Numbered from the stretch's first letter, positions 1 to 5,584 are shown. The stretch: DNA of 12,234 nt from JBAWAP01 sp049589355 (GCA_049589355.1 JBAWAP010000353.1:1-12234); one strand, 5' to 3'. Numbers and translations are program-made. The notes: generated from the letters alone by a model not told the origin.

Positions 1-3000
1 TTTCCAGCTCTGTCGAAAGCCAGTGCTCCCGGATCACAAAGAGAATCTCGGGAAGGAAAGTCGCGTCCACGTCCTTGGTTGCACTGTGTCCCGGCTATGT
101 TTAGTTGCCCGAGAACAACGTCAACAACCGGTTGCGTGCTGACATTCCTGATGCGGAATACTCGATGATTGTACTGGTCCGATAACCAGAGGCAGTCGCA
201 TTCAGATTGAACATCGATGCCACCTTGTAAAAGGCCCACGGTCCACGTGAACACCCCTCCGCCTTGAAGTGGCAGTGGCGAGGTTACTGTGAAAACCGGC
301 GTCGCTCCTGTCTTTAGGGGAAGTTGGTAGCCGTAGATGTTAGCATAGACTTCTGGCCAAACAGCACCTTTGATCACCCAGAGCCGTCCCTGCTCGTCCA
401 CTCGCATTCTCTGAAACCACGGCCCCCACCTCTTTTGAGTTCGAAAGTCTGGCTCTCCTACAACTCCATCCGCTGCCTGGTAATTGGTGAGGCCCCAGGG
501 GTTGTTCCAGAACAACATACGCGATCCACCACCATAAATCAACTGACCAGCCGCCACTTCGAGACCCAGACCACCGTATGCACTACGAGAACTTGTTTGA
601 TTGAAACTACCCCCCGATTCGCTGCGCAGAAACAGCGCGTCCAACGTATATGTCGGTGCAGAGTAATGTAGCCCCTGTTGCGAATCGTGACCGGCTGCCA
701 TAATATTGCCGTCGCGGTCAACGCCCAGCCCACCCCATATACGCGTCTCCGAATTCACGGTCTTCTGCATCACCCCGTTAGCAAAGTAGATGAACCTGCC
801 GTTACCTGAATCATTCACCCATAACCCGCCAGTTGGATCAATCTCCAGGCCTGTGGGTTCTATTAGGCCGCTCCCGATCTGATGACTGGCGAGCATTCCG
901 CTTGAAAGAGGAGGTTCAAAAGCCAGCACACGGTTGTTACGACTGTCAGCGACATACACAACTCCATTGCTGTCTACACGCACAGATGTGGGCTTGTCCA
1001 ACTGATTGAGGCCCGTTCCCGGTGTAATCGTCGAGAAGTCTGGCTGGCCCAGAACGAGGTCAGCCTCGTCGGTAGGCATGCCTAGTGCAGGATCGAGGGG
1101 AAAACGCAGCCCCCGATTGTTCATGGTGTCGGCCACCCAAAGATTTCCAGTGGTATCTATGGCAACACCCGCTACGTTAGGACCAGTGCCTGGGACACTG
1201 GCTAGACACAGACTCCTTGCATCTGAGTGAAGGTAGAACCCAGCCCCACGATTACATGTTGTACCAGAGAAATCACTCTGCCCCCAAACGTAGTCTGCCA
1301 CGGTGTCTGTTGTGAAAGGACTGTTGTAGCGAAGCAACCGGTTATTGAAGTAATCAGGCACATAGAGGTTGCCTTGAGCGTCCGCCGCCATGGTTGCTTG
1401 TGAACCGCCCTCAGTGATGCTCATTTGCTCTTCCCGCATTCCGCACAGCGTCGCAGCACTTGCCATCAGCACGTCCGGGTATATCTGATAGCCACTGTCG
1501 GCGTTGCATGCAGACGAATTGAATGAGGGTTGGCCGAACACGATATCGGCTGCTCGCTCTTCCTGAATTTGACAACTCGAGCCAGGACAATCAGACCGAG
1601 TGGTGCAAACCTGACCTGCATTCGCACCTGCCAGGCATACGCCCAGGTGCGAGAGTCCCAACACCCGGCTATTACCGCCATCATACACATAAACCTGGTT
1701 GGGTTGGGCTGACCGATCTACATACACTCCTCCCGGGTTGAATATTTTGTTGCCCACAACTTCGTTGTACGTGATTTGCGAGAAATCGGGTTGGCCAAGA
1801 ATTACATCAGCCCGCCAATCGCCGAGTTTGCCTCGCACCAAGGGGTCTGCTACAAAGAGAGGCTTGTATACCCTATCGCCGTCTGGAGTCGTGTAACGCA
1901 GTGCCCCCAACAAACCGGCGAGATATGGATTGGCGGTAAAGCCTGCGGAGAATTCGCCGGTAGCTGTCGTGGTGACCTGGCGCGTGTTGCCTCCAATGGA
2001 GATTTGGAACGAGTGTGGCGCTCCTGGCACTGTCGTCGCAATCCCCGCGGGCGCAGTGCCTGTGATAATCCTTGTAACTGGGTCGGCATGGAAAGTCATT
2101 ATCGGGACCTGCACGGTTCTCACGGAGGCACCGTCAGATACTTGTACAATGTCACCATCCTCAATCAAACGATCCACGGAAACCGAGAAGCTTCCAACCT
2201 GGTTTGCTGTCAGAGTACGTGTGACCACGAAAGTGCTCGGGCGAGTGAGGGTGACTATTAGTGCAGCATTCGGCGTAGCGCTACCCCACACGATTGAGCT
2301 GATCCCTGCCGAATGGGTATCACCATAAGGACGACCATACGAGGTGTCTCTTCTTACGTTGACGATAGACGCGCCGAATGCCATGAATATCCGATTTCCC
2401 CCGCTGTCTGTATAGCGAAGGAATCCGCGGGTGCCTGGGCGAAATGGCTTGTCGCTGAAATCTACGGCGAATGTGCCTCGGCTGTCAGCTATGACACTTT
2501 GAGTGGCTTTACCGACTGTCACCTCCAAGGAAGGAAGTGTGCCAGATGTTTTCTCTATCATCTCAGGGACAGGGGGTGCAAGACCTGTAACTAACGCGGT
2601 AGAGGCACTGCCAGAAACTCTCAGCGGGATGACCGACACCGTCTTGATGCCAGTGCCATCATTCACTTCGATGACATCGCCATCGCGAATCTCCCATATC
2701 AGGTAAGCATGGTAAATCCCCTCAGGATTGGCCGTTGTCGTGGTCGTCAGAACGTGAGAACTGCTACGGGTTAACGTGACGCAAATAGTAGCGCCTGGGG
2801 TGCTATAGCCCCACACCACATTGCTCACCCAGTTGGTTCGTATGTTAACTCCAGGTGCAGGAAGACCCCGGGATGTATCGTAGTTTCTCTCCAACTTCGA
2901 TTTCGTCCAAGCTGTTCTGGCTTCATCACGTTGGGCAGGCGAATCCTCTGTAACTCGCTCCAACAACGGGTAATCTCTAAGCTGGTCAAGTAATGCGCTG

Positions 3001-3413
3001 ACTGCCGCCCAGTTGCCTGAAACGATGATGAGGTCTGAGTCGGGTTCATCCGTCTCAACTTCTAGATCAGGGATTATGGTGGCAATCGCATGGACAGAAA
3101 CTAATAGTTCGTCTCGAACTGAATAGGGTGCTGCACGCCTGTCCCCCAGCCACATTTCCCAGGATAAGTATTCGCTTACAAACTGCGAAAGCTCTTTAGG
3201 CCAGAGCAGAATGGTTTGGCAGTTAGTGCACGGATCTTCCCGCTCCTCTTCCCAGATAATGGGCGTCGTAGACGTTGGCATAGGGTGTGATACAGAGAGG
3301 GAACCGCTGTGAGGTGGTGTTCTTAGCTCCAACCTCTGGGCGGTGACGATCCATGTGAGAAGCAAGCCTACGCCCACCACGAGAATGAATACGGTGAACA
3401 ATCGCGCTTTCAT
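1..3413 (-). CDS. Large NHL-repeat protein with duplicated beta-rich modules (3' end beyond window)
   Basis: I translated the minus strand from ATG 3413 and found no stop down to base 1, so 1137 residues are visible and the C-terminus lies outside the window. Residues 1-4 are basic (MKAR), followed by a hydrophobic segment at about 5-24 that suggests a signal peptide or membrane anchor; a CxxC lies at 62-65. Two related modules of roughly 155-175 residues follow (about 195-367 and 371-525). Each opens with VVWG/IVWG, contains DGDxxxVxDG, and looks like a bacterial Ig-like fold. From about 550 on there are NHL/beta-propeller repeats with D-x-x-N-x-R motifs at 578, 687, 762, 823, 868 and 1079, and GQ-x-DF-like motifs near Q561, Q628, Q712, Q790, 987 (GEPDF) and Q1103. 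NHL propellers usually bind proteins, RNA or ligands; the substrate here is unknown. The ATG is 8 bases after the TIR stop, with GGGAG close upstream. Likely extracellular. A function beyond an NHL scaffold cannot be assigned. Confidence 0.9.
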   Translation of the reverse strand, partial: MKARLFTVFILVVGVGLLLTWIVTAQRLELRTPPHSGSLSVSHPMPTSTTPIIWEEEREDPCTNCQTILLWPKELSQFVSEYLSWEMWLGDRRAAPYSVRDELLVSVHAIATIIPDLEVETDEPDSDLIIVSGNWAAVSALLDQLRDYPLLERVTEDSPAQRDEARTAWTKSKLERNYDTSRGLPAPGVNIRTNWVSNVVWGYSTPGATICVTLTRSSSHVLTTTTTANPEGIYHAYLIWEIRDGDVIEVNDGTGIKTVSVIPLRVSGSASTALVTGLAPPVPEMIEKTSGTLPSLEVTVGKATQSVIADSRGTFAVDFSDKPFRPGTRGFLRYTDSGGNRIFMAFGASIVNVRRDTSYGRPYGDTHSAGISSIVWGSATPNAALIVTLTRPSTFVVTRTLTANQVGSFSVSVDRLIEDGDIVQVSDGASVRTVQVPIMTFHADPVTRIITGTAPAGIATTVPGAPHSFQISIGGNTRQVTTTATGEFSAGFTANPYLAGLLGALRYTTPDGDRVYKPLFVADPLVRGKLGDWRADVILGQPDFSQITYNEVVGNKIFNPGGVYVDRSAQPNQVYVYDGGNSRVLGLSHLGVCLAGANAGQVCTTRSDCPGSSCQIQEERAADIVFGQPSFNSSACNADSGYQIYPDVLMASAATLCGMREEQMSITEGGSQATMAADAQGNLYVPDYFNNRLLRYNSPFTTDTVADYVWGQSDFSGTTCNRGAGFYLHSDARSLCLASVPGTGPNVAGVAIDTTGNLWVADTMNNRGLRFPLDPALGMPTDEADLVLGQPDFSTITPGTGLNQLDKPTSVRVDSNGVVYVADSRNNRVLAFEPPLSSGMLASHQIGSGLIEPTGLEIDPTGGLWVNDSGNGRFIYFANGVMQKTVNSETRIWGGLGVDRDGNIMAAGHDSQQGLHYSAPTYTLDALFLRSESGGSFNQTSSRSAYGGLGLEVAAGQLIYGGGSRMLFWNNPWGLTNYQAADGVVGEPDFRTQKRWGPWFQRMRVDEQGRLWVIKGAVWPEVYANIYGYQLPLKTGATPVFTVTSPLPLQGGGVFTWTVGLLQGGIDVQSECDCLWLSDQYNHRVFRIRNVSTQPVVDVVLGQLNIAGTQCNQGRGRDFPSRDSLCDPGALAFDRAG

Positions 3414-3421
3414 TTCTCCCG

Positions 3422-3670
3422 CTATTCGATTGTGTGGGCGGCCGCCCACTCGGGCTGGGTAAAGCGCGCGCCCAGGTAGTCTGGCGACAGGACAGCGATG
3501 GTTCGCTCGGCTTCCGTGGCCGCCTGCTGCATCTCCAGCACGAAGTTGGAGCCCGGCCGGAAGTCCCAGGCCTGGAACACCGTCGTGTACCCCTCCTCCT
3601 CCAACTGCCAGGCGATCCACTCGGCCCATTGGCGGTCGGCGCTGTTGTAGCTGATGAAGAAGTCTTTCAT
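3422..3670 (-). CDS. TIR-domain protein, truncated after about 82 residues
   Basis: Starts with MKDFFISYNSADRQWAEW, a typical bacterial TIR_2 opening (beta-A strand FFISY, then S-x-x-D). It continues with WDFRPGS at about 35-41, a Glu at 46 in the LEMQQA helix that would align with the NADase glutamate, and VLSPDYL at 60-66, then E74WAAA. It stops there, whereas a full TIR domain runs to about 120-140 residues and in this type is often followed by an NB-ARC or TPR region. The C-terminal strands and any effector or sensor partner are missing, so this is probably a remnant with the core residues intact. I prefer ATG 3670 over the in-frame TTG 3685 because GAGG sits 5-6 bases before the ATG. The stop is 8 bases from the NHL start. 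TIR domains cleave NAD+ or make cyclic ADP-ribose signals in defence systems; whether this fragment folds or acts is doubtful. Confidence 0.75.
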   Translation of the reverse strand: MKDFFISYNSADRQWAEWIAWQLEEEGYTTVFQAWDFRPGSNFVLEMQQAATEAERTIAVLSPDYLGARFTQPEWAAAHTIE

Positions 3671-3699
3671 CGGAACCTCGGTCAAACACTACAACGAAT

Positions 3700-3722
3700 A
3701 CTTCGACAGGCTCAGTACAAGT
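3700..3722. repeat. 23-bp insertion with imperfect dyad symmetry, absent from copy 2
   Basis: Copy 1 reads AACGAAT, then 23 bases beginning ACTTCGACAGGCTCAG and ending ACAAGT, then TCAGAAAG; copy 2 joins AACGAAT directly to TCAGAAAG. The ends are partly inverted (ACTT/AAGT). The core resembles short dispersed palindromes that I recall from environmental bacterial genomes; this resemblance is from memory. Confidence 0.7.
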
Positions 3723-3747
3723 TCAGAAAGCAACGAATAAAAGCCAA

Positions 3748-3767
3748 AGTCGGCTGAAAAGCCGACT
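3748..3767 (-). terminator. Rho-independent-type hairpin, copy 1
   Basis: Perfect 8-bp stem AGTCGGCT/AGCCGACT around a 4-base loop. On the minus strand it is followed by TTGGCTTTTATT, a moderate T-run. It lies after the toxin/antitoxin genes and before the truncated TIR gene. A second 6-bp hairpin, GTGCGC/GCGCAC with loop GTTG, lies at 3775-3790. Confidence 0.6.
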
Positions 3768-3797
3768 CATGGGAGTGCGCGTTGGCGCACTTGAGCT

Positions 3798-3869
3798 TTA
3801 GTAGAGGAACCATTGCTTGAGGGCATAAACAGATTCTTCGTAGTCACGGAGCGACCGGAATGGGTTCAT
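3798..3869 (-). pseudogene. 5' fragment of a TumE-like (DUF6516) toxin gene
   Basis: A 23-codon reading frame from ATG 3869, MNPFRSLRDYEESVYALKQW and three more residues, ending in TAA. The opening matches what I remember of the N-terminus of TumE-family (DUF6516) toxins, which normally run well over 100 residues. The homology ends at the boundary of the duplicated block, whose first bases supply the stop codon. It lies 22 bases after the stop of the antitoxin-like gene, so it was probably the next gene in that operon before truncation. The family assignment rests on memory of about 20 residues and needs a search. Confidence 0.5.
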
Positions 3870-3891
3870 GGCTGTGCTATCCGCCGCCTTT

Positions 3892-4101
3892 TCAGGCCCC
3901 TACTTTTGCCTGGTATTGGGCAATCACCTCGCGGATGACAGGCATCAGCTCAATGGGAATTTCTATCACGGCTCGGTCTGCCTCCTCAAAAGCTCTCTCG
4001 TCTTCGGCGACAGCTTCCTCTTCTGTTTGAGTTTCGTAGTGGGCAAGAACTCGACGTACTCGGTCCTCATCCCACCCAGGCGGAAAGTGTCTGGTTGTCA
4101 T
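3892..4101 (-). CDS. Small acidic protein, probable antitoxin of the DUF4258-like module
   Basis: A 69-residue acidic protein opening MTTRHFPPGWDEDRVRRVLA with an E/A-rich middle (TEEEAVAEDERAFEEAD) and a C-terminal helix-like end (PVIREVIAQYQAKVGA). Its ATG overlaps the upstream stop codon as ATGA, and AGGAGG lies 5 bases before the start, so translation is strongly coupled. Small acidic partners directly following a basic RelE-fold-like protein are typical antitoxins; toxin-first order is also seen in brnTA. I recall similar PPGWDExRVRxVL proteins next to DUF4258 genes in cyanobacteria and Chloroflexota. No DNA-binding motif is obvious, so an autoregulatory role is unproven. Confidence 0.7.
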   Translation of the reverse strand: MTTRHFPPGWDEDRVRRVLAHYETQTEEEAVAEDERAFEEADRAVIEIPIELMPVIREVIAQYQAKVGA

Positions 4102-4388
4102 CTCTGCCTCCTGCGTCTACGTCGGCGATACGCCGTCAAGGGTTTCCCACGAAGTTCATAAGCGGTTATCACGAACACACTGCCCGGCTCAGGGTCGGGC
4201 ACATATATGACTCGAAGGTATCGTCCTGCCTCAGTCTGCCCAATAGCCACCCGGGCTCCCTCATATCCCTGCCGATCCTCGCCCGGCCTTGCCAGTACTT
4301 CTTCCACTTCCTCCTCAGTGACGCTATGGTTGTAGATATGGGGCAAGCCTGTTTCTGGGTCAATGTAATAGCGAACATTCCAGATCAA
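4098..4388 (-). CDS. DUF4258-like protein, probable RelE/BrnT-type toxin
   Basis: About 96 residues, opening MIWNVRYYIDPETGLPHIYN and then VTEEEVEEVLARPGEDRQGY, RYLRVIYVPD and VFVITAYELRGK, ending in an Arg-rich tail (YRRRRRRRQR). The alpha/beta order with a His in the first helix and a late I/V-T-A-Y/W strand resembles DUF4258/BrnT-like ribonuclease-type toxins; catalysis is inferred from family resemblance only. I chose TTG 4388 because GGGAGGAGA lies at 4403-4395 with a 7-base gap from AGGAG. The longer GTG 4412 form lacks an SD and would sit only a few bases from the expected transcription start. The gene has its own sigma-70 promoter (4425-4453) and overlaps the antitoxin-like gene by 4 bases. 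The tail codons double as the antitoxin's SD. Confidence 0.7.
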   Translation of the reverse strand: MIWNVRYYIDPETGLPHIYNHSVTEEEVEEVLARPGEDRQGYEGARVAIGQTEAGRYLRVIYVPDPEPGSVFVITAYELRGKPLTAYRRRRRRRQR

Positions 4389-4392
4389 CAGA

Positions 4393-4464
4393 GATCTCCT
4401 CCCAATTACCACCGTTCATTGTCTAGTATAGAGCAAAGTCGTAAGAACGTCAAGTAGCATGTTG
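4393..4464 (-). repeat. Duplicated promoter/leader/SD cassette, copy A
   Basis: About 70 bp closely matching 5458-5528, from the SD (CTCCT on plus) through the leader, the -10 and -35 boxes and a few bases beyond. The core from AGTATAGAGC through CGTCAAGTAG is identical in both copies; differences cluster in the leader. The two copies drive unrelated genes. Confidence 0.85.
4425..4453 (-). promoter_or_regulatory. Sigma-70 promoter of the toxin/antitoxin-like operon
   Basis: On the minus strand: -35 TTGACG (4453-4448), 17-base spacer, -10 TATACT (4430-4425). This is close to consensus with ideal spacing. The expected start near 4418 gives a leader of about 30 bases to TTG 4388. Confidence 0.8.
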
Positions 4465-4523
4465 CCAGGATGTTTAAGTATCATCCCCCAACCCCTCGCC
4501 AGCGGAGGAAGTTCCCAAGTCAG

Positions 4524-4544
4524 CCAGCGGATAGATCACCCCCA
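4524..4544. repeat. 21-bp fragment matching the 3' end of the 813-residue membrane protein gene
   Basis: Identical over 21 bases to 5629-5649, which encode GVIYPLG near the C-terminus of the spermidine-synthase-like protein. Here it abuts the second TIR remnant in a different reading frame. A 21-base identity in 12 kb is unlikely by chance and marks a junction between copied pieces. The rest of 4454-4780 holds only the remnants and repeats listed here; I see no intact gene in it. Confidence 0.65.
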
Positions 4545-4628
4545 TGGGTATCCCTCCTCCAACTGCCAGGCGATCCACTCGGCCCAGGTGCGGTCGGCGC
4601 TGTTGTAGCTGATGAAGAAGTCTTTCAT
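4536..4628 (-). pseudogene. Second TIR gene remnant (first 27 codons)
   Basis: From ATG 4628 the frame reads MKDFFISYNSADRTWAEWIA, then WQLEEGY, like copy 1 with one substitution and one Glu missing. It then leaves TIR homology (PWG) and stops at TGA 4536-4538, giving 30 residues. The join coincides with the 21-bp fragment of the membrane protein gene. It is too short to fold as a TIR domain, so it is a relic. Confidence 0.8.
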
Positions 4629-4734
4629 CGGAACCTCGGCCAAACACTACAACGAATTCAGAAAGCAACGAATAAAAACCAAAGTCGGCTGAAAAGCCGA
4701 CTCCTGGGAGCGCGCGTTGGCGCACTTGAGCTTT
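4548..4734 (-). repeat. Duplicated block, copy 2
   Basis: Counterpart of 3587-3799, 187 bp here because it lacks the 23-bp insertion and one codon. It starts beside the 21-bp relic and ends at 4734, where it meets the truncated antitoxin-like frame. Between the copies lies the intact toxin/antitoxin-like pair, so the copies flank it as direct repeats. Confidence 0.9.
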
Positions 4735-4775
4735 TGGCATAGGGAGATGTCGGCCAGAATCTCTTGTAAAGTCAT
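4647..4775 (-). pseudogene. Short frame, probable 5' fragment of an antitoxin-like gene fused to the repeat
   Basis: A 42-codon frame from ATG 4775, just after the retropepsin stop, with GGAGGTG about 10 bases upstream, so it sits as third gene of that operon. The first residues (MTLQEILADISL) look like the N-terminus of small antitoxin-like proteins that I recall beside TumE-type toxins. From about residue 15 the frame reads into the duplicated block, including its hairpin, and loses any protein-like character. Probably a truncated gene with an accidental tail; the family name is a guess. Confidence 0.45.
4683..4702 (-). terminator. Rho-independent-type hairpin, copy 2
   Basis: Same 8-bp stem AGTCGGCT/AGCCGACT, followed on the minus strand by TTTGGTTTTTATT, a better T-run than copy 1. 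It would end transcription of the DUF5678/retropepsin operon. The neighbouring GTGCGC-type hairpin (4710-4725) has one mismatch here. Confidence 0.65.
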
Positions 4776-4780
4776 TGCTA

Positions 4781-5221
4781 TCACCACCTCCCGCTGCGCT
4801 CCAGGTGCACTTGTCCGGCTTGATAGTCGCAGGTGAAGCGAAAACGGTTGATGAGATCCCGCCCCATAACGGAGGGAAGCCTCAAAATGCGGGCGACTTC
4901 TTCAGGGGGCAACCGGTCCAGATCGTGCTGGGCCACCCACAGCTCTTGCCGCAGCATGTAATCCCCTTCGTCGGATGCCAATGTTACCTCCACATCGCGC
5001 AACACGAACGAGCGGACACTGCCCCCAATGCCAACGAGAGCAAGCAACGCTGGTTCCAAGGCCTCAGCAGGGATGTCCAGTGATCTTACATCACGGTCAA
5101 GGAGCATCGTGCGAGACGCCCCTGTATCTGCCAGCAGCCAGATAAGCCCTTGAAACTGCGCTGAGCGGAGATGAGCAACAAAGTACGGTGCGTCCCTGAT
5201 GAAGCGGCCTTGTATGATCAT
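4781..5221 (-). CDS. Retropepsin-like aspartic protease (clan AA)
   Basis: 146 residues from ATG 5221 (MIIQGRFIRDAPYF). LIWLLADTGASRTMLL contains the D-T-G-A-S active-site signature of retropepsin-type aspartic proteases near residue 32. A hydrophobic-hydrophobic-G motif near the end (SVMGRDLINRFRFTCDY) matches the usual second half, where ILG(R/D)D...F occurs. At this size it would act as a homodimer, each subunit giving one Asp. There is no signal peptide or membrane segment, so it is cytoplasmic. I reject the longer start (5263) because ATG 5221 overlaps the upstream stop as ATGA, a classic coupled arrangement. The substrate is unknown; the partner gene upstream is the obvious candidate regulator or target. 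The protease family is clear; the biological role is not. Confidence 0.85.
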   Translation of the reverse strand: MIIQGRFIRDAPYFVAHLRSAQFQGLIWLLADTGASRTMLLDRDVRSLDIPAEALEPALLALVGIGGSVRSFVLRDVEVTLASDEGDYMLRQELWVAQHDLDRLPPEEVARILRLPSVMGRDLINRFRFTCDYQAGQVHLERSGRW

Positions 5222-5448
5222 AGTATTATCTCTAATGGTTCGCGAGTCACGAACTCGATACACGTGTGCGCAGGGTCTGCCAACTTACCTAGTAATGACA
5301 TCAAATCCGGATCGCTGGCAATGACGCGGCGATTCCTGACCGCAATCCATTGCTCGCCATATTTATCGAGCAGGGATTCGAGTTGGTCACTGACCCATAC
5401 GTGATCTTCTGCAAATACGTGAAGCTCCTTGTTCAATTGATTACTCAT
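5218..5448 (-). CDS. Small DUF5678-like protein, partner of the retropepsin-like protease
   Basis: 76 residues from ATG 5448 (MSNQLNKELHVFAEDHVWVS). The segment LLDKYGEQWIAVRNRRVIAS followed by a helix and a short strand (CIEFV) fits the DUF5678 pattern Y-x-G-x-W-I/V-A-x-x-x-x-x-V-V/I-A-S. That family is small, uncharacterised, and often found in small operons. The TTG 5469 start would overlap the SD, whereas AAGGAGGT (5466-5459) lies 10-11 bases before ATG 5448, so I use the ATG. The gene leads the operon directly behind a near-consensus promoter and is coupled to the protease by ATGA. Function unknown; the pairing may be functional. Confidence 0.7.
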   Translation of the reverse strand: MSNQLNKELHVFAEDHVWVSDQLESLLDKYGEQWIAVRNRRVIASDPDLMSLLGKLADPAHTCIEFVTREPLEIIL

Positions 5449-5457
5449 CTCAATAGA

Positions 5458-5528
5458 GACCTCCTTCAATTACCGCTATTCTTTGTTTAGTATAGAGCAA
5501 AGTCGTAAGAACGTCAAGTAGTATGTTG
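5458..5528 (-). repeat. Duplicated promoter/leader/SD cassette, copy B
   Basis: Counterpart of 4393-4464. The promoter core is identical and the leader and SD are similar with a few substitutions and a 1-base indel. It stands in front of the DUF5678/retropepsin operon. Confidence 0.85.
5489..5517 (-). promoter_or_regulatory. Sigma-70 promoter of the DUF5678/retropepsin operon
   Basis: On the minus strand: -35 TTGACG (5517-5512), 17-base spacer, -10 TATACT (5494-5489), identical in core to the promoter at 4425-4453. The expected leader is about 34 bases to ATG 5448. Confidence 0.8.
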
Positions 5529-5546
5529 ACAAAAGGGAGGCACACA

Positions 5547-5577
5547 ACACTATAACGGATTCGGAAAGGAACGGATT
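5547..5577. repeat. Third, diverged copy of part of the duplicated leader
   Basis: ACACTATAACGGATTCGGAA and following bases match the leader of the TIR copies (4644-4674) at about 25 of 31 positions. It lies just after the membrane protein's stop codon. Homology is likely but short. Confidence 0.5.
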
Positions 5578-5584
5578 CCGGTTC

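Larger units (their letters stand above)
3587..3799 (-). repeat. Duplicated block, copy 1 (TIR 5' end, leader, two hairpins)
   Basis: Aligns base by base with 4548-4734. Both copies contain, in minus-strand order, AAAGCTCAAGTGCGCCAACG, a GTCGG-type hairpin, a leader, the GAGGTTCCG ribosome site and about the first 27 codons of the TIR gene. Differences are scattered substitutions, one missing Glu codon in copy 2 and a 23-bp insertion in copy 1. Identity stops at base 3799 on the upstream side, where the block meets a truncated toxin-like gene. Confidence 0.9.

Noticed and set aside
3422..3670. An active TIR/NHL two-gene defence system
   Set aside because: The TIR domain is missing its C-terminal part and its gene start is part of a repeated, decaying block, so adjacency to the NHL gene more likely marks a recombination edge.
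4389..4412. Longer GTG start for the DUF4258-like toxin
   Set aside because: There is no SD before it, it would begin only a few bases after the predicted transcription start, and the strong SD lies inside that extension, pointing to TTG 4388.
4474..4740. Minus-strand frame of 88 codons across the second block copy
   Set aside because: It reads the hairpins, leader and TIR remnant in a shifted frame. Its only recognisable piece (GVIYPLA) comes from the 21-bp relic of another gene.
5222..5263. Longer start for the retropepsin-like protease
   Set aside because: It would overlap the upstream gene by 46 bases, whereas ATG 5221 gives a standard ATGA overlap.
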